This document shows positions 34,563 to 43,766 of a stretch of 64,000 nt of DNA, in pieces. The DNA is taken from positions 96,734 to 160,733 of the forward strand of contig JAEANN010000022.1 in assembly GCA_016841965.1 (NCBI GenBank). Direction: 5' to 3'. This DNA is from Candidatus Roseilinea mizusawaensis. GTDB lineage: Bacteria; Chloroflexota; Anaerolineae; J036; Brachytrichaceae. Each line of letters starts with the position of its first letter. Position 1 is the stretch's first letter. The translations under genes were made by a program, and so were the position numbers. A model generated the notes under the pieces. The model was given only the letters and a program-made list of their open reading frames with translations, did no database searches and was not told where the DNA came from.

Positions 34563-34835
34563 TCAGCTCTTCGCAGAGGCCTTGTTAAGCAGCTTGACCA
34601 GCCGCGACTTACGACGAGCTGCGTTATTCGGGTGAATCACGCCCTTACCTGCGGCGCGATCGAGCGCGCTGATCGCCTTGATGATTTCTTCGCGCGCAGC
34701 CGGCAGGTTCTTTTGCGCGATCAGGGCGCGCGTCTTTTTCACATAGGTGCGGGCGCGCGAGCGATGCAAGCGGTTATAGACCGCTTTGCGGGCGCTATTA
34801 CGAATGCGTTCCTTTGCGGATTGTGTGTTTGCCAC
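34563..34835 (-). CDS. rpsT: 30S ribosomal protein S20
   Basis: 90 residues from the GTG at 34835, preceded by AGAGAGG. The start (V/M)ANTQSAKERIRNSARKAV is the classic S20 N-terminus with its many basic residues. The rest reads NRLHRSRARTYVKKTRALIA, AISALDRAAGKGVIHPNNAA and RRKSRLVKLL, all typical. S20 binds the 5' and 3'-minor domains of 16S rRNA. It is a single-gene unit with its own promoter (34996-34968) and terminator. A leader of about 130 bases is predicted; S20 is autoregulated in E. coli, but no matching site can be claimed here. Confidence 0.97.
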   Translation of the reverse strand: MANTQSAKERIRNSARKAVYNRLHRSRARTYVKKTRALIAQKNLPAAREEIIKAISALDRAAGKGVIHPNNAARRKSRLVKLLNKASAKS

Positions 34836-34967
34836 AAATGCCTCTCTATCTGCTCTATCTACGTGTCGCTGCACATCCGCGCTGGGGCGCGGCATGGATG
34901 CTTACTGACGGTTGGTCTCGGCCGGCCACACAGTGTCGCTCACAGAGCCAGCTTGGACGCGGGCGGT

Positions 34968-34996
34968 ATTCTACTCCAGACCGAGACGTGGCGCAA
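34968..34996 (-). promoter_or_regulatory. rpsT promoter
   Basis: On the minus strand TTGCGC (34996-34991), 17-base spacer, TAGAAT (34973-34968). The 233-bp gap 34836-35068 holds nothing else recognisable. Confidence 0.7.
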
Positions 34997-35068
34997 CTCT
35001 GAGAAAGGGAAAAAAGAAGATACGCCCTACTGCTCTTGTGCCGAGATGTGCCGAATGTATCTGCCTGC

Positions 35069-35452
35069 TCAACCGCCGCGTGCTGCGGCCACAGCGAGAC
35101 ACACCCAGCCGGCCACAAACGCCACCCCACCCAGAGGCGTGATCGCTCCTAGCCAGCGCCAGCCCGTCAACGCCATCAGGTATAGGCTGCCAGAGAACAG
35201 AACAATGCCGGCCACAAACAACCAGCCGGCAACCCCCGGCAACAACGACGACGGCCAGCGCGTGGCAGCAAACGCCACCGCCAGCAGCCCAAGTGCGTGA
35301 TACATGTGATAGCGCACACCCGTCTCAAAGTTGGCCAGCATGTCCGCTGAAACGGCGGCACGCAGGCCATGCGCGCCAAATGCTCCCAGCCCCACAGCGA
35401 GGCCGGCTGCCACAGCGCCTAGTGCAAAGAAAAGTTTGTCCATGCCGGACAT
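35069..35452 (-). CDS. DUF423 (YgdD/TMEM256-like) membrane protein
   Basis: 127 residues from the ATG at 35452; an ATG three codons later (35443) is equally possible. Four membrane helices cover almost the whole protein. The opening [20 protein letters not shown], then GAHGLR, and [14 protein letters not shown] are the DUF423 signature. The end [16 protein letters not shown] is also typical. The function is unknown in any bacterium. The gene is divergent from the Nuo/Mrp-like gene, and only 14 bp separate the two starts. Confidence 0.9.
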   Translation of the reverse strand: MSGMDKLFFALGAVAAGLAVGLGAFGAHGLRAAVSADMLANFETGVRYHMYHALGLLAVAFAATRWPSSLLPGVAGWLFVAGIVLFSGSLYLMALTGWRWLGAITPLGGVAFVAGWVCLAVAAARGG

Positions 35453-35466
35453 GATAAACTCATCTT

Positions 35467-37083
35467 GTGTCACACTTCGTCGTCATCACACTGATGGGGC
35501 TGCCGCTGCTCAGCGTCCTGGCTGCCTGGATGCTATCGCAGTGGCCGCGCGCACGCACATTTGCGTGGCTGCCTCTGCCCCTCTCAGCAGCTCTCACATG
35601 GCTTGCTGCCTGGGCAGCGCACAGCCTCCCTTTTGAGATGACTTTTGGCGACTGGGGGCCAGTGTCTGTCATTGGCGCGCCGCTCATACTCGCCAGCACT
35701 CCATCGGCCACGACGATTCTAGTCGCTGTTGCCGTTGTGCAACTCGCCAGCAGCCTGCATCCGCGCGAGGCTGACCTGCGGCCAGACCACACCACGGCAG
35801 CGCTGTTGTTTGGCGCGCTCGTATTGGCTGCGCTGTCCAACACGCTGATGACACTCATCATCGGCATAGGGTTGGTGGACATTTTGTCGGTTGTGGCCGG
35901 CATTCAGCGCGGGCGCGATCACCGCCGCGTCATTGCCGACGCCATGTTTCGCGGCGCATCCTCAGCCTTGCTAGTCATTGCGCTCGCCCTGTATCTGGCC
36001 ACGGGCAACAGCCTGTACATTCCGCTCGCCGTATTGCCGGAGCGCCTGATGCCTTTATTAACGCTCTCGCTCGCGTTGCGCTTTGGGCTGGCGCCGCTGC
36101 GCGCTGTGGCCGGCCAGTTTCATGACGCGCACTGGACGAGTGAGGCCGGCGCAATTGCCGGGCTGGTCGTGCTTGCCAAGCTGCCCCTGTTAAGCGCGCC
36201 AGAGTTGCCTATCTGGTTCTACGGGCTTGCCCTGCTGACGGCGATATTGACCGGTTTGATCGGCGCACTCACGCGACGCCGCAGCTTGCTGCGTTCGGCT
36301 ATTAGCAGCATCGCGCTCAGCATGGCGCTCTGCTCAGCCGCGCTGCAACAGCCTGGCATCACTGCCGTAGCCGCACTGGCCTGGCTGGCCGGCAACCACC
36401 TGGTAGCGCTTTCTCCACGCGACGACTCGGCGATCGGCCGGCGCACCGCGCTGTTTGGGAGGCTGATCGGATTGCTATGCCTGATCGGCCTGCCTGTGAC
36501 GGCCGGGTTTATCGGCCGCGCCGGCGTGGCTGCTGCGTGGGCCGATCAGGGGCCGGGCGGGGCGTTGCTGATCATCGGCTTTGCGCTCGCTCAGGCGCTG
36601 CTGACACTGGCTGCGCTGCGCATGACTTTCGCACCCACCAGCGTCACAGCCTATCGCATGGCGCTGCCTTCCGCCGGCCAGCTCAACCTGGGCGTCGCTG
36701 TGTCAATCTTCGTGATCGCCGTCTTGAGCGCGCATGTCGTGGCGTTTGGCATCGCCCCAACACTGGCCGGCGCGCCCGATCTGGCCGATGCGCTTGGCCG
36801 ACACGGCATCATCGGCTGGCTTGTTTGGGCGCTGCCGATCCTCGGCGCAGTCGGCCTGTGGTGGTTCGAGGCGCGCTGGGCCGGCCTGTTCACCTCAATC
36901 AGACAACGCATCTACGATGTCATCAGCCTGGGCTGGCTGCACACCATTCTCGACGGCGCCACGAACCGACTGGGCCTGCCTCTCAGCCGGGTATTCCCCG
37001 TTCTCGAAGGTGGCAGCGCCCTGCTGTGGACCGTCGTAATTCTCTTAATTGTGGTGCTCGTGACCAGGCCAGGCGGACCCTGA
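35467..37083 (+). CDS. Nuo/Mrp-like proton-conducting membrane subunit (divergent)
   Basis: 538 residues, start GTG at 35467. About 14 membrane helices are predicted. The middle has helices with [18 protein letters not shown] and [20 protein letters not shown], whose 'H-x-x-H' style and helix order recall NuoL/M/N and MrpA/D antiporter subunits. The usual key Lys/Glu residues of those families are hard to place, so the protein is a remote member at best. No other nuo or mrp gene is near. Two later glutamates and a C-terminal helix close the protein. The nearest alternative is a stand-alone membrane protein of unknown role. Confidence 0.5.
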   Translation: MSHFVVITLMGLPLLSVLAAWMLSQWPRARTFAWLPLPLSAALTWLAAWAAHSLPFEMTFGDWGPVSVIGAPLILASTPSATTILVAVAVVQLASSLHPREADLRPDHTTAALLFGALVLAALSNTLMTLIIGIGLVDILSVVAGIQRGRDHRRVIADAMFRGASSALLVIALALYLATGNSLYIPLAVLPERLMPLLTLSLALRFGLAPLRAVAGQFHDAHWTSEAGAIAGLVVLAKLPLLSAPELPIWFYGLALLTAILTGLIGALTRRRSLLRSAISSIALSMALCSAALQQPGITAVAALAWLAGNHLVALSPRDDSAIGRRTALFGRLIGLLCLIGLPVTAGFIGRAGVAAAWADQGPGGALLIIGFALAQALLTLAALRMTFAPTSVTAYRMALPSAGQLNLGVAVSIFVIAVLSAHVVAFGIAPTLAGAPDLADALGRHGIIGWLVWALPILGAVGLWWFEARWAGLFTSIRQRIYDVISLGWLHTILDGATNRLGLPLSRVFPVLEGGSALLWTVVILLIVVLVTRPGGP

Positions 37084-37099
37084 TAGATTCTGGATTGGC

Positions 37100-37169
37100 A
37101 CTCACCACTCACCACTCACCACTCATCACTCACCACTCACCACTCATCACTCACCACTCACCACTCACC
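37100..37169. repeat. Heptamer array (ACTCAYC, 10 units)
   Basis: Ten perfect-phase 7-bp units, eight ACTCACC and two ACTCATC, fill most of the 96-bp gap between the Nuo-like gene and DUF2085, both on the plus strand. It ends 10 bases before the DUF2085 ATG, so the ribosome-site region is made of repeat. Confidence 0.97.
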
Positions 37170-37179
37170 ACTCCGACCC

Positions 37180-37989
37180 ATGTCCACGACTGCCCAACAG
37201 CGCACATCTGAATTGACCTGGTGGCCGATCTATGCAGTGCTGATCGTGATCGCCGTTGCGGCGTTGCTGCCGGCCCGGCTCATTCACGCATTCGATCTGG
37301 TCGGCTATGCCGTGTGCCACCGCATCCCAGAGCGATCGTTCATCATCGCCGGCTCGCAATTACCCTTGTGCGCACGCGACACCGGCATGTTCAGCGCCGC
37401 CCTGCTCGGCGTGTTGAGCTTCATCGTCGTTCAGCCCCTGCGGGTGAACCAGTTTCCAACCCGGCCCTACCTGTTTGTGCTGGCCGGCTTCTTCCTCGCC
37501 TGGGCTTTCGACGGTCTGAACTCCTATCTGCTGCTGGCGCGCGGCGAAGTGTTTCTGTACATGCCGCAGAACTGGCTGCGGCTTGTGACAGGCGCGTTGA
37601 TGGGCGTGACGCTCTCGTCATTCGTCGTGCCACTGTTCAACTCGGCAGTGTGGCGCCCTGACCTGAGCGCAGCGCAACCCAGCGTGGCAGCGTGGCGCGA
37701 CATAGCGCGTCTGCTTGCCGTGGCCGGCAGCGTGATCGGCCTGGTCTTGTGGCAGCCGGCCTTTCTGTACGGCCCGATTGCCGTCATCAGCAGCCTGGGC
37801 GTGATCTTCCTGCTCGTGGTGGTCAACATGCTGCTGGTGGTGCTGCTGATGCGCAAAGAGGCGCGCATCGCGCGATGGTCGGAGCTAACACTGCCGATAG
37901 TCGCCGGCGTGTTTTTCACCTTCACCGAGATCATGCTGATCGTCATCGCCCGCGCCGCGCTGACCGAGGCGCTGGGCCTACCGTTCTAG
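37180..37989 (+). CDS. DUF2085 membrane protein
   Basis: 269 residues with about seven membrane helices. Between the first two helices it carries VCHRIPERSFIIAGSQLPLC followed by ARDTGMF. This is the DUF2085 signature 'CH-x-x-P-E-R-S-F...P-L-C-A-R-x-T-G' (the second Cys of CARCTG is Asp here). The conserved Cys/His residues suggest metal or redox binding near the membrane surface, but no function is known. No ribosome site is seen before the ATG because the region is a heptamer array. It is probably co-transcribed with the metallopeptidase 34 bp downstream. Confidence 0.88.
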   Translation: MSTTAQQRTSELTWWPIYAVLIVIAVAALLPARLIHAFDLVGYAVCHRIPERSFIIAGSQLPLCARDTGMFSAALLGVLSFIVVQPLRVNQFPTRPYLFVLAGFFLAWAFDGLNSYLLLARGEVFLYMPQNWLRLVTGALMGVTLSSFVVPLFNSAVWRPDLSAAQPSVAAWRDIARLLAVAGSVIGLVLWQPAFLYGPIAVISSLGVIFLLVVVNMLLVVLLMRKEARIARWSELTLPIVAGVFFTFTEIMLIVIARAALTEALGLPF

Positions 37990-38023
37990 CCCAACGCCCT
38001 CCCCACACACAGCGACCACTGCC

Positions 38024-38416
38024 ATGATTCGTCTCAGCCGGCGACAGTTTGAGCAAATTGTCTTGCAGACGCTCGAACAGCTCCCGCAGCCCCTGCAAGA
38101 AGCCATCCACAACGTGGAGATCGAGATCAGGCCAGCCCCCACCCGCGAGGATTTCGAGTATGCCGCCGAATCCGGCGACCCCGTGCCAGAAGACAAAACC
38201 CTGTTCGGCCTGTATCGCGGCATCCCACTGACCGAGCGCGGCGCATCCTATGACCTGGTGCTGCCTGACCTGATCACCATCTTCCAGCGTCCGCACGAAG
38301 AAGCCTGCAACACACTGGAGGAGTTGAAAGCCGAAGTCGCGATCACAGTGCGACACGAAATCGCGCATTACTTCGGCATCGACGACGACCGGCTGGAGGA
38401 ACTGGGCGCGTACTGA
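38024..38416 (+). CDS. Minimal zinc metallopeptidase (zincin-like, PF06262 type)
   Basis: 130 residues. The C-terminus holds AITVRHEIAHYFGIDDDRLE, i.e. HExxH followed by a third Asp-type ligand in 'G-I-D-D-D-R'. The N-terminus (RRQFEQIVLQTLEQLPQPLQ) and LFGLYRGIPLTERGASY are also family hallmarks. The fold is a minimal zincin; the substrate is unknown. It starts 34 bp after the DUF2085 stop. The next 219 bp up to rex hold only the rex promoter. Confidence 0.92.
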   Translation: MIRLSRRQFEQIVLQTLEQLPQPLQEAIHNVEIEIRPAPTREDFEYAAESGDPVPEDKTLFGLYRGIPLTERGASYDLVLPDLITIFQRPHEEACNTLEELKAEVAITVRHEIAHYFGIDDDRLEELGAY

Positions 38417-38576
38417 CCATCATGCGCAACAATGCCCAGCCCGAATAGCGTCAGGGCGCGCCCCGGTTAGCGCAGGCGCGCTTGAATGCCTTGCGCCGGC
38501 GTGCACAAGTCAAGCAAGAGTCAGCGGCTGATTGAAGAGCATTACGGCCCGACCACCTGGGCTAAAGATAAAAAGT

Positions 38577-38605
38577 TTGCAGATGGGTATGCGGTGTGTT
38601 ACTAT
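38577..38605 (+). promoter_or_regulatory. rex promoter
   Basis: TTGCAG (38577-38582), 17-base spacer, TACTAT (38600-38605). This places the start of transcription about 25 bases before the rex ATG and shows that the longer open frame from 38486 is not the gene. Confidence 0.65.
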
Positions 38606-38635
38606 CAACGCGGGCAACTGGAAAGACAATCTGCA

Positions 38636-39268
38636 ATGGCATCCATGACCACTTACAAGAACGTGCCAGATATTGTCGTCGGTCGGCTGCCGGTCTACCT
38701 GCGCGCGCTGAGCGCCATGCAGGCTGCCGGCAAACAGGTCATCTCATCACAAGAACTGGCGGATTGGCTGGGAATCAGCTCAGCCCAGATTCGTAAAGAT
38801 TTGTCGCACTTTGGGGAATTTGGCAAACAGGGCACCGGTTACTCGGTCGTCATGTTGCAGGACCGGCTGCGACACATCCTGCATTTGAACCGCGAGTGGC
38901 CGGTGATCATTGTCGGCGCCGGCAATATTGGGAGCGCGATTGCCAACTACACCGGCTTCGAGCGGCGCGGGTTCCGCGTGGTGGGCGTGTTCGACAACGA
39001 TCCTGCCAAGATCGGTGGGCATGCCGGCCCGTTCGTCATCCAGGATGCCGCGCACATGATCGAGTTCATTAGACAGCACGACATTCGCCATGCCATGCTG
39101 TCTGTGCCGGCCGAGCAGGCGCAAAGCGTGGCCGATACGCTTGTCGAAGCCGGGATCATTGCCATCCTCAACTACGCGCCGATCAACCTGGTCGTGCCGG
39201 CCCATGTGCATGTGGAATCCATCGACCCGGTGATCCACCTGCAAAAGATGACTTTCTACATCGCGTGA
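38636..39268 (+). CDS. rex: Redox-sensing transcriptional repressor Rex
   Basis: 210 residues from the ATG at 38636. The winged helix (about 1-80) contains VPDIVVGRLPVYLRALSAM and the recognition-helix area WLGISSAQIRKDLSHFGEFG. The NADH-binding Rossmann domain follows with IIVGAGNIGSAIANY (about 91-105) and VGVFDNDPAKIG. The C-terminal helix that swaps between dimers is indicated by LNYAPINLVVP and HLQKMTFYI. Rex represses respiratory and fermentative genes when NAD+ is high and lets go on NADH. A sigma-70 promoter lies just upstream. No clear Rex operator was found in front of it. A CPBP protease gene follows after 7 bp. Confidence 0.95.
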   Translation: MASMTTYKNVPDIVVGRLPVYLRALSAMQAAGKQVISSQELADWLGISSAQIRKDLSHFGEFGKQGTGYSVVMLQDRLRHILHLNREWPVIIVGAGNIGSAIANYTGFERRGFRVVGVFDNDPAKIGGHAGPFVIQDAAHMIEFIRQHDIRHAMLSVPAEQAQSVADTLVEAGIIAILNYAPINLVVPAHVHVESIDPVIHLQKMTFYIA

Positions 39269-39275
39269 TCTAAAG

Positions 39276-39998
39276 ATGGACAACACCACCAGCGCGCCTT
39301 TGCGCTGTGGCGTGCACAGCACCGATTCTCTGCGCACTGATGAAGCAGCCGGGATGCGCCTGCGCCGTTCTGCCGGCCTGGTCGCCGCCATCTGGGCTGT
39401 CGGCCTGATTGGACATTTCACGCCGCTGGGGGAATGGCCGGCGCTCTTCCTGTATGTGCTGGGGTCTATTGGCCTCACGCTGTATCACTGTGTGCGCCGC
39501 CACGACTGGGTCGGCGCATTCGTGACACGCCGCAACCTGCGCACCGCGCTCATCTGGGGCGGCGGGATCGGACTGCTGCTGGCGGTAGTGGGCACTGTCA
39601 ACACCCTGATTTTCTACGCCAGTGGCGGCCGGCCCATGACCGACATGCAAATCCTTCTGGTTGACCTGGGGCTGATGTATTTATTCCCCGCGCTGGCTCT
39701 GGCCGAAGAATGGTTGTGGCGTGGCATGGCGCTATCCAGCCTGCTCGATCGAGGCATCAACCGGCACGCAGCCGTCATCGTGACCACGCTGGCCTATATG
39801 GTCAATCACTTCTTCGTCGCGCCGGTGGGCTGGGTCGAGCGCGGCATGATGGCCATGATGGGGCTGCCGATTGGGTTGATGGCCGGCTACCTCGCGCTCA
39901 AGACGCGCAACGTCTGGTCGGCGGTCGCGCTGCACACGATCATCATGGCAGCCATGATGCTGATCGTGTTTGTGATCCCTGCTCCCTCAGCGCCATGA
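39276..39998 (+). CDS. CPBP-family intramembrane metalloprotease
   Basis: 240 residues with six to seven membrane helices. The active-site motif EEWLWRGMALSSLL (EExxxR, about 149-154) lies at the start of one helix. The second motif is MVNHFFVAPVG (about 180). A late His (VALHTIIMA) completes the usual set. CPBP (Rce1-like) proteases cleave prenylated or signal-like substrates within membranes; bacterial targets are mostly unknown. It is 7 bp after rex and surely in the same transcript. The family resemblance is good, the substrate unknown. Confidence 0.85.
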   Translation: MDNTTSAPLRCGVHSTDSLRTDEAAGMRLRRSAGLVAAIWAVGLIGHFTPLGEWPALFLYVLGSIGLTLYHCVRRHDWVGAFVTRRNLRTALIWGGGIGLLLAVVGTVNTLIFYASGGRPMTDMQILLVDLGLMYLFPALALAEEWLWRGMALSSLLDRGINRHAAVIVTTLAYMVNHFFVAPVGWVERGMMAMMGLPIGLMAGYLALKTRNVWSAVALHTIIMAAMMLIVFVIPAPSAP

Positions 39999-40011
39999 GC
40001 GCACACTGTGC

Positions 40012-41979
40012 TCAACGCACTTCTACAAAGCCGATTGTCACCGCATCTTGCCCGCTGACGGTTAAGGCGCGCCGGCCCGTTGCCGGATCGTAGAGGCCGA
40101 CGAGGATGCGCAGCCGGCCGGCGAAGCCCTCTGGCAGCGCCAACCCGTGTCGGTCGCTGACATGTTCTCCGACCGGCAATGTCGTCATCGGACGCAGATC
40201 GTTGAGCGGTTGTGCGTCGTGCTGCGCCACCACGACGCCATGCGCATCGACTGCGTGGACGAAGATTTTAAGGTTGGCCGGCAACGGCGCCAGCGCCCGC
40301 CACACAAATGCTACCGGAACGACATCGCCGGGGCGAACCGCAACAGCCAGGCGGGCCTGCCGCAATTCAAGATCGCCCCAACGTGAGCCGGCCCCATCCC
40401 CCGTTGCCAGCTCGCCCTGCGCCACACCATACAGACCATAGAACACTTCCTCCTCGCCCCACTGCGCCAGCGCGGGATAAAAGTTGGAATCCACCCAGCC
40501 GCGCAAATCGCCGTTGCTGCCGGCCAACCCGCGATACAACACCAGCCAGAAGCGCGGATGTTCGCGCGCCAGAGCCTGGATGCGCGCCTCCCAGCGCGCG
40601 CGCGGCTCGATGACCGGGTCCCAGGTGAGCGCATACGACCAGGCCGGAGATGACGGGTAACGGTCGAGCGCGTAGAAGCCGGCCGGGCTAAGCACGTTGA
40701 AGATCGCCACATCTGATGGCCGGCCCTGCGCGGCCAGATTGGCGTGATACGTGTGCGGGTTATAAGGATCAAAGACTTCGAGGCTCTTTTCATAGACCAG
40801 GCCGGCGCTTGTGCTCGCATACACCCCGGCCAGCGCCAGCGCAGCCACCACAGCCGCCGGCCAGCGCCAGCGCGCCAACTGCTCGAATGCCCACGCCAGC
40901 CACAACGCCAGCGCCGGCGCCGCGCCGATCAACATACGCGCATTCAACGCCCAGTGCCGCGCCGCGACCGCAACCCCCACCAGCGTGAACACAATGATGA
41001 GCAACGGCAGGAGCAAGGCATCTTGCATTTTGGATTTGGGATGCCGGATTTGGGACGGCGAGCGTTGATTCAAGATCGCGGCTGACAGGCCGGCCAGCAC
41101 AATGATGCCGCTCACCAGCACGCCCGGCCAGCCGGCGCGCTGCGACAGCGTCAGACCGATCAATCCAATTTCGATGAAGTAGGCGACGCTGTATTGTTGG
41201 CCGATGTTGGCGCCGGCTTCGGCAACCGCGCGCCCATAGAGCTGCGGCAGGGCATAAATCGCCCACGGCGCAAAAACCAGCGCCGCCAGGGCAATTGCAG
41301 CCCACAGCGGGCCGATGCGCGCCCAGACCGATTGTGCGCCTCTCTCTGCTGTGCGACCCCGCAGCGCAATCCACGTAGCGCAGATGCCCAGCGCCGCCAG
41401 CGCCCATGCTGCATGGTACAGGGTGAGCATCGCCCCGGCTGCGCCCACCACAAATGCCAGCACAGGATTGGGCCGGGCGCGTGTAATTTGCCGGCCACTG
41501 ACAGCCAGCCGCAGGGCAGCCCAGGTCGCCAGCAGCACGAACGATGGGGCCAGCGCATACATGCGAATGACAGCGCCGTAATACACCAACAATGGCAACC
41601 ACGCCGTCAGCGCCGCGGCAAACACGCCGGCGCGCGGCGAGTTGAGCAACACACGCCCCGTCCCATAAGCCAGCGGAATGGCCGGCAGGCTCATCAGCAC
41701 CGAGAGATAACGCGCCCCGGCCAGGCTAACGCCGAACGCCTCTTGCCAGCCGCCCAGCAACAGATAATATAACGGCGGATGCACATCTGCCGCTGTGATC
41801 ACCAGCAACTCATCGATTGGCAGCGATGCATGCGCCACCGACCAGCCTTCGTCCCAGCGCGGCGGCACATCCACAAGCCGGATCATGCGCAACACAAAGC
41901 CGGCCAGTGTGACTGCCACCGCAATCCACAACCACAGAGCAGCATGAGGACGTTTCACGAATGGATGCAACGAGATCAT
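40012..41979 (-). CDS. Polytopic glycosyltransferase, PMT/ArnT-like
   Basis: 655 residues from the ATG at 41979, which overlaps the upstream EamA stop as TGATG. About 11 membrane helices are followed by a C-terminal domain outside the membrane. The first loop has VPPRWDEGWSVAHASL with the catalytic-type Asp-Glu, then ADVHPPLYYLLLGGW, both standard for PMT_2 (GT83/GT39-like) enzymes that use polyprenyl-phosphate sugars. A hydrophilic loop (NQRSPSQIRHPKSKMQDA) is encoded by a heptamer repeat. The C-terminal module (FVHAVDAHGVVVAQHD ... VGLYDPATGRRALTV) resembles that of the protein at 32436-34454. Sugar and acceptor are unknown. Confidence 0.72.
   Translation of the reverse strand: MISLHPFVKRPHAALWLWIAVAVTLAGFVLRMIRLVDVPPRWDEGWSVAHASLPIDELLVITAADVHPPLYYLLLGGWQEAFGVSLAGARYLSVLMSLPAIPLAYGTGRVLLNSPRAGVFAAALTAWLPLLVYYGAVIRMYALAPSFVLLATWAALRLAVSGRQITRARPNPVLAFVVGAAGAMLTLYHAAWALAALGICATWIALRGRTAERGAQSVWARIGPLWAAIALAALVFAPWAIYALPQLYGRAVAEAGANIGQQYSVAYFIEIGLIGLTLSQRAGWPGVLVSGIIVLAGLSAAILNQRSPSQIRHPKSKMQDALLLPLLIIVFTLVGVAVAARHWALNARMLIGAAPALALWLAWAFEQLARWRWPAAVVAALALAGVYASTSAGLVYEKSLEVFDPYNPHTYHANLAAQGRPSDVAIFNVLSPAGFYALDRYPSSPAWSYALTWDPVIEPRARWEARIQALAREHPRFWLVLYRGLAGSNGDLRGWVDSNFYPALAQWGEEEVFYGLYGVAQGELATGDGAGSRWGDLELRQARLAVAVRPGDVVPVAFVWRALAPLPANLKIFVHAVDAHGVVVAQHDAQPLNDLRPMTTLPVGEHVSDRHGLALPEGFAGRLRILVGLYDPATGRRALTVSGQDAVTIGFVEVR
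41032..41059. repeat. Heptamer repeat inside a coding region (GGATTTG-type, 4 units)
   Basis: GGATTTG, GGATGCC, GGATTTG and GGACGGC lie in phase inside the glycosyltransferase gene, in a loop between two membrane helices. The encoded residues are unlike their surroundings. Confidence 0.65.
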
Positions 41980-42968
41980 CACATCGAGGAATTGCTGACA
42001 CGGCGCGTCCGCGCGACCGCCATCAGCGCAATGCCGCTAAGAACCAGCGCCCCGCCCAGCGCCCGGGCCGGCGTCAGCGGCTCGTTCAGCACTGCCACGG
42101 CGAGCAGCGTGGAACCGATCGGCTCGCCGAGCGCCGGGATTGTGGCATAGGTGGCCGGCAGATAGCCCAATGCCCAATTGAACGAGGTGTGCCCGATCAA
42201 CTGCGGTACAAGCGCCAGCAAAACCACCCACAGATAGGCTTGTGGATCGAAGCCGCGCAGCGGAACACGCAGCACAGCGACAGCAACGAGCAGGACAAGC
42301 GCGGCAGCGCTGTAGACCACACTGATATAGGCCAGCAGCGACAACCGCACGCGCAGACGCCGGCCAATCAGAAAATGCGGGGCGATGCTCAGCGCGCCGG
42401 CCACAGCCAGCGCATTACCCAGCACAGGATTCGCACCCTCCATCCCAACGGCGCGATCGCCCAGCGCAATGACAATGCCGCCGGCCACAGCGACAATCAT
42501 GCCGGCAACTGCCGGCCATGGCAGTCGCTCCTTCAGAAACAACAGCGAGCCGATCGCCACGAAGATCGGCGAGAGCGTGACCAGCACGACCGAACTGGCC
42601 ACGCTGGTGTATTGCAGCGAACTGATCCAGGTGGCGAAATGCAGGCCGAGAAATGCGCCGCTCGCCAGGCCCACCAGCAGGTCGAGCCGGGACAAACGTT
42701 TCAACTCGTCGCGGCAGCGCAGCCAAGCCGCCGGCGCGATGACCAGCGCAGCCACACTGAGCCGGAGCGCGGCAATCGCCAGCGAGTTTGCGCCGGATTG
42801 CTGAGCAAAACGGATCAACAAAGAGGCTGTCGATACAGCCACGATGCCGCACGCCAGCCCGATCACGGGTGATAGACGCAGCGCAACGCCGCTCCTGGCG
42901 CTTGGGGCAGATTTTTGGGCAGCCGGCATGGGCGGCGCTACGGGCAACTTCTCACCGGCGGGTTTCAC
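41979..42968 (-). CDS. DMT-superfamily permease (EamA family)
   Basis: 329 residues, start GTG at 42968; the N-terminal 30 residues are Pro/Ala/Ser-rich. Ten membrane helices in two EamA repeats follow. Repeat one has FLGLHFATWISSLQYTSVAS, repeat two ends PALGEPIGSTLLAVAVLNEP, both common in EamA exporters. It is upstream of the glycosyltransferase and overlaps it by 5 bp (TGATG), so the two are translated together. This could mean that the permease moves a substrate or lipid carrier for the transferase, but that is inference. It is divergent from sod. Confidence 0.88.
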   Translation of the reverse strand: MKPAGEKLPVAPPMPAAQKSAPSARSGVALRLSPVIGLACGIVAVSTASLLIRFAQQSGANSLAIAALRLSVAALVIAPAAWLRCRDELKRLSRLDLLVGLASGAFLGLHFATWISSLQYTSVASSVVLVTLSPIFVAIGSLLFLKERLPWPAVAGMIVAVAGGIVIALGDRAVGMEGANPVLGNALAVAGALSIAPHFLIGRRLRVRLSLLAYISVVYSAAALVLLVAVAVLRVPLRGFDPQAYLWVVLLALVPQLIGHTSFNWALGYLPATYATIPALGEPIGSTLLAVAVLNEPLTPARALGGALVLSGIALMAVARTRRVSNSSM

Positions 42969-43019
42969 AAAACTCCAATCCCTGATTCACGCTATGCTCA
43001 GCCAGAACTTATAAGCTAG

Positions 43020-43047
43020 TTGAGTCCAGTCCTGTGTCGTTAATAAT
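43020..43047 (+). promoter_or_regulatory. Probable sod promoter
   Basis: TTGAGT (43020-43025), 16-base spacer, AATAAT (43042-43047). The gene has an AAGGAG site seven bases before its ATG. Confidence 0.5.
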
Positions 43048-43074
43048 AACTGATTCAAGTCAAGGAGAGATCTA

Positions 43075-43704
43075 ATGGCGCATCAACTGCCCCCGCTACC
43101 GTACGCGACGAACGCCCTGGAACCTTACATCGACACGATGACCATGGAGATCCATCATGGCAAGCATCACGGAGCTTACGTCACTAACCTGAACAACGCA
43201 CTGAGCAACTATGCAGACTTGCAGGACAAGTCAATCGACGAATTGCTGGTTTCATTGAGCAGCGTGCCAGAGGCGATTCGCACAGCCGTGCGCAACAACG
43301 GTGGTGGGCACTACAACCACACCCTGTTTTGGCAGCAGCTCAAGCCGGGCGGCAGCACGCTGGGCGGGCAATTGCTGGACGCGATCAATAGCACATTCGG
43401 CTCGTTCGACGCCTTCAAAGACACATTCAACAAAGCCGGCTTGGGACGCTTTGGCTCCGGATGGGCCTGGCTAATCGTGAACAAAGACAAGAAGCTGGCC
43501 GTGGTGTCGACAGCGAATCAAGATAACCCGCTGATGGGCAAGGACATTGCCGGCGTCGAAGGCACGGCGATCCTCGGCGTAGACGTGTGGGAGCACGCTT
43601 ACTACCTGAAGTACCAGAACCGCCGCGCCGATTACCTGAGCGCAATCTGGAACGTTATCAATTGGGATGATGTGGCGGCTCGCTTTGCAGCCGCGATAAA
43701 GTGA
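43075..43704 (+). CDS. sodA: Superoxide dismutase (Mn/Fe family, Mn-like)
   Basis: 209 residues. The metal ligands are His27 ([13 protein letters not shown]), the His of [11 protein letters not shown] (about residue 80), and Asp and His of [12 protein letters not shown] (about 167 and 171). [10 protein letters not shown] places Gln where Mn-type enzymes carry it, so Mn is more likely than Fe, though cambialistic use cannot be excluded. There is no signal peptide, so the enzyme is cytoplasmic. It has its own promoter and a strong terminator and is a single-gene unit. It implies exposure to oxygen. Confidence 0.97.
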   Translation: MAHQLPPLPYATNALEPYIDTMTMEIHHGKHHGAYVTNLNNALSNYADLQDKSIDELLVSLSSVPEAIRTAVRNNGGGHYNHTLFWQQLKPGGSTLGGQLLDAINSTFGSFDAFKDTFNKAGLGRFGSGWAWLIVNKDKKLAVVSTANQDNPLMGKDIAGVEGTAILGVDVWEHAYYLKYQNRRADYLSAIWNVINWDDVAARFAAAIK

Positions 43705-43735
43705 CCTCCAGCCCTCGGTGCGGAATTGTCCTATG

Positions 43736-43766
43736 AGAGGCAGCCGGTGAAGTGGCTGCCTCTTTA
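43736..43766 (+). terminator. sod terminator
   Basis: AGAGGCAGCC (43736-43745) pairs with GGCTGCCTCT (43754-43763), followed by TTA. Confidence 0.88.

Noticed and set aside
37100..37169. Possible origin-type iterons
   Set aside because: The units are very short and directly joined, and neither dnaA, dnaN nor DnaA boxes are seen nearby.
38486..38635. Upstream extension of Rex by 50 residues
   Set aside because: The promoter lies within it, and the family's N-terminus begins at the ATG at 38636.
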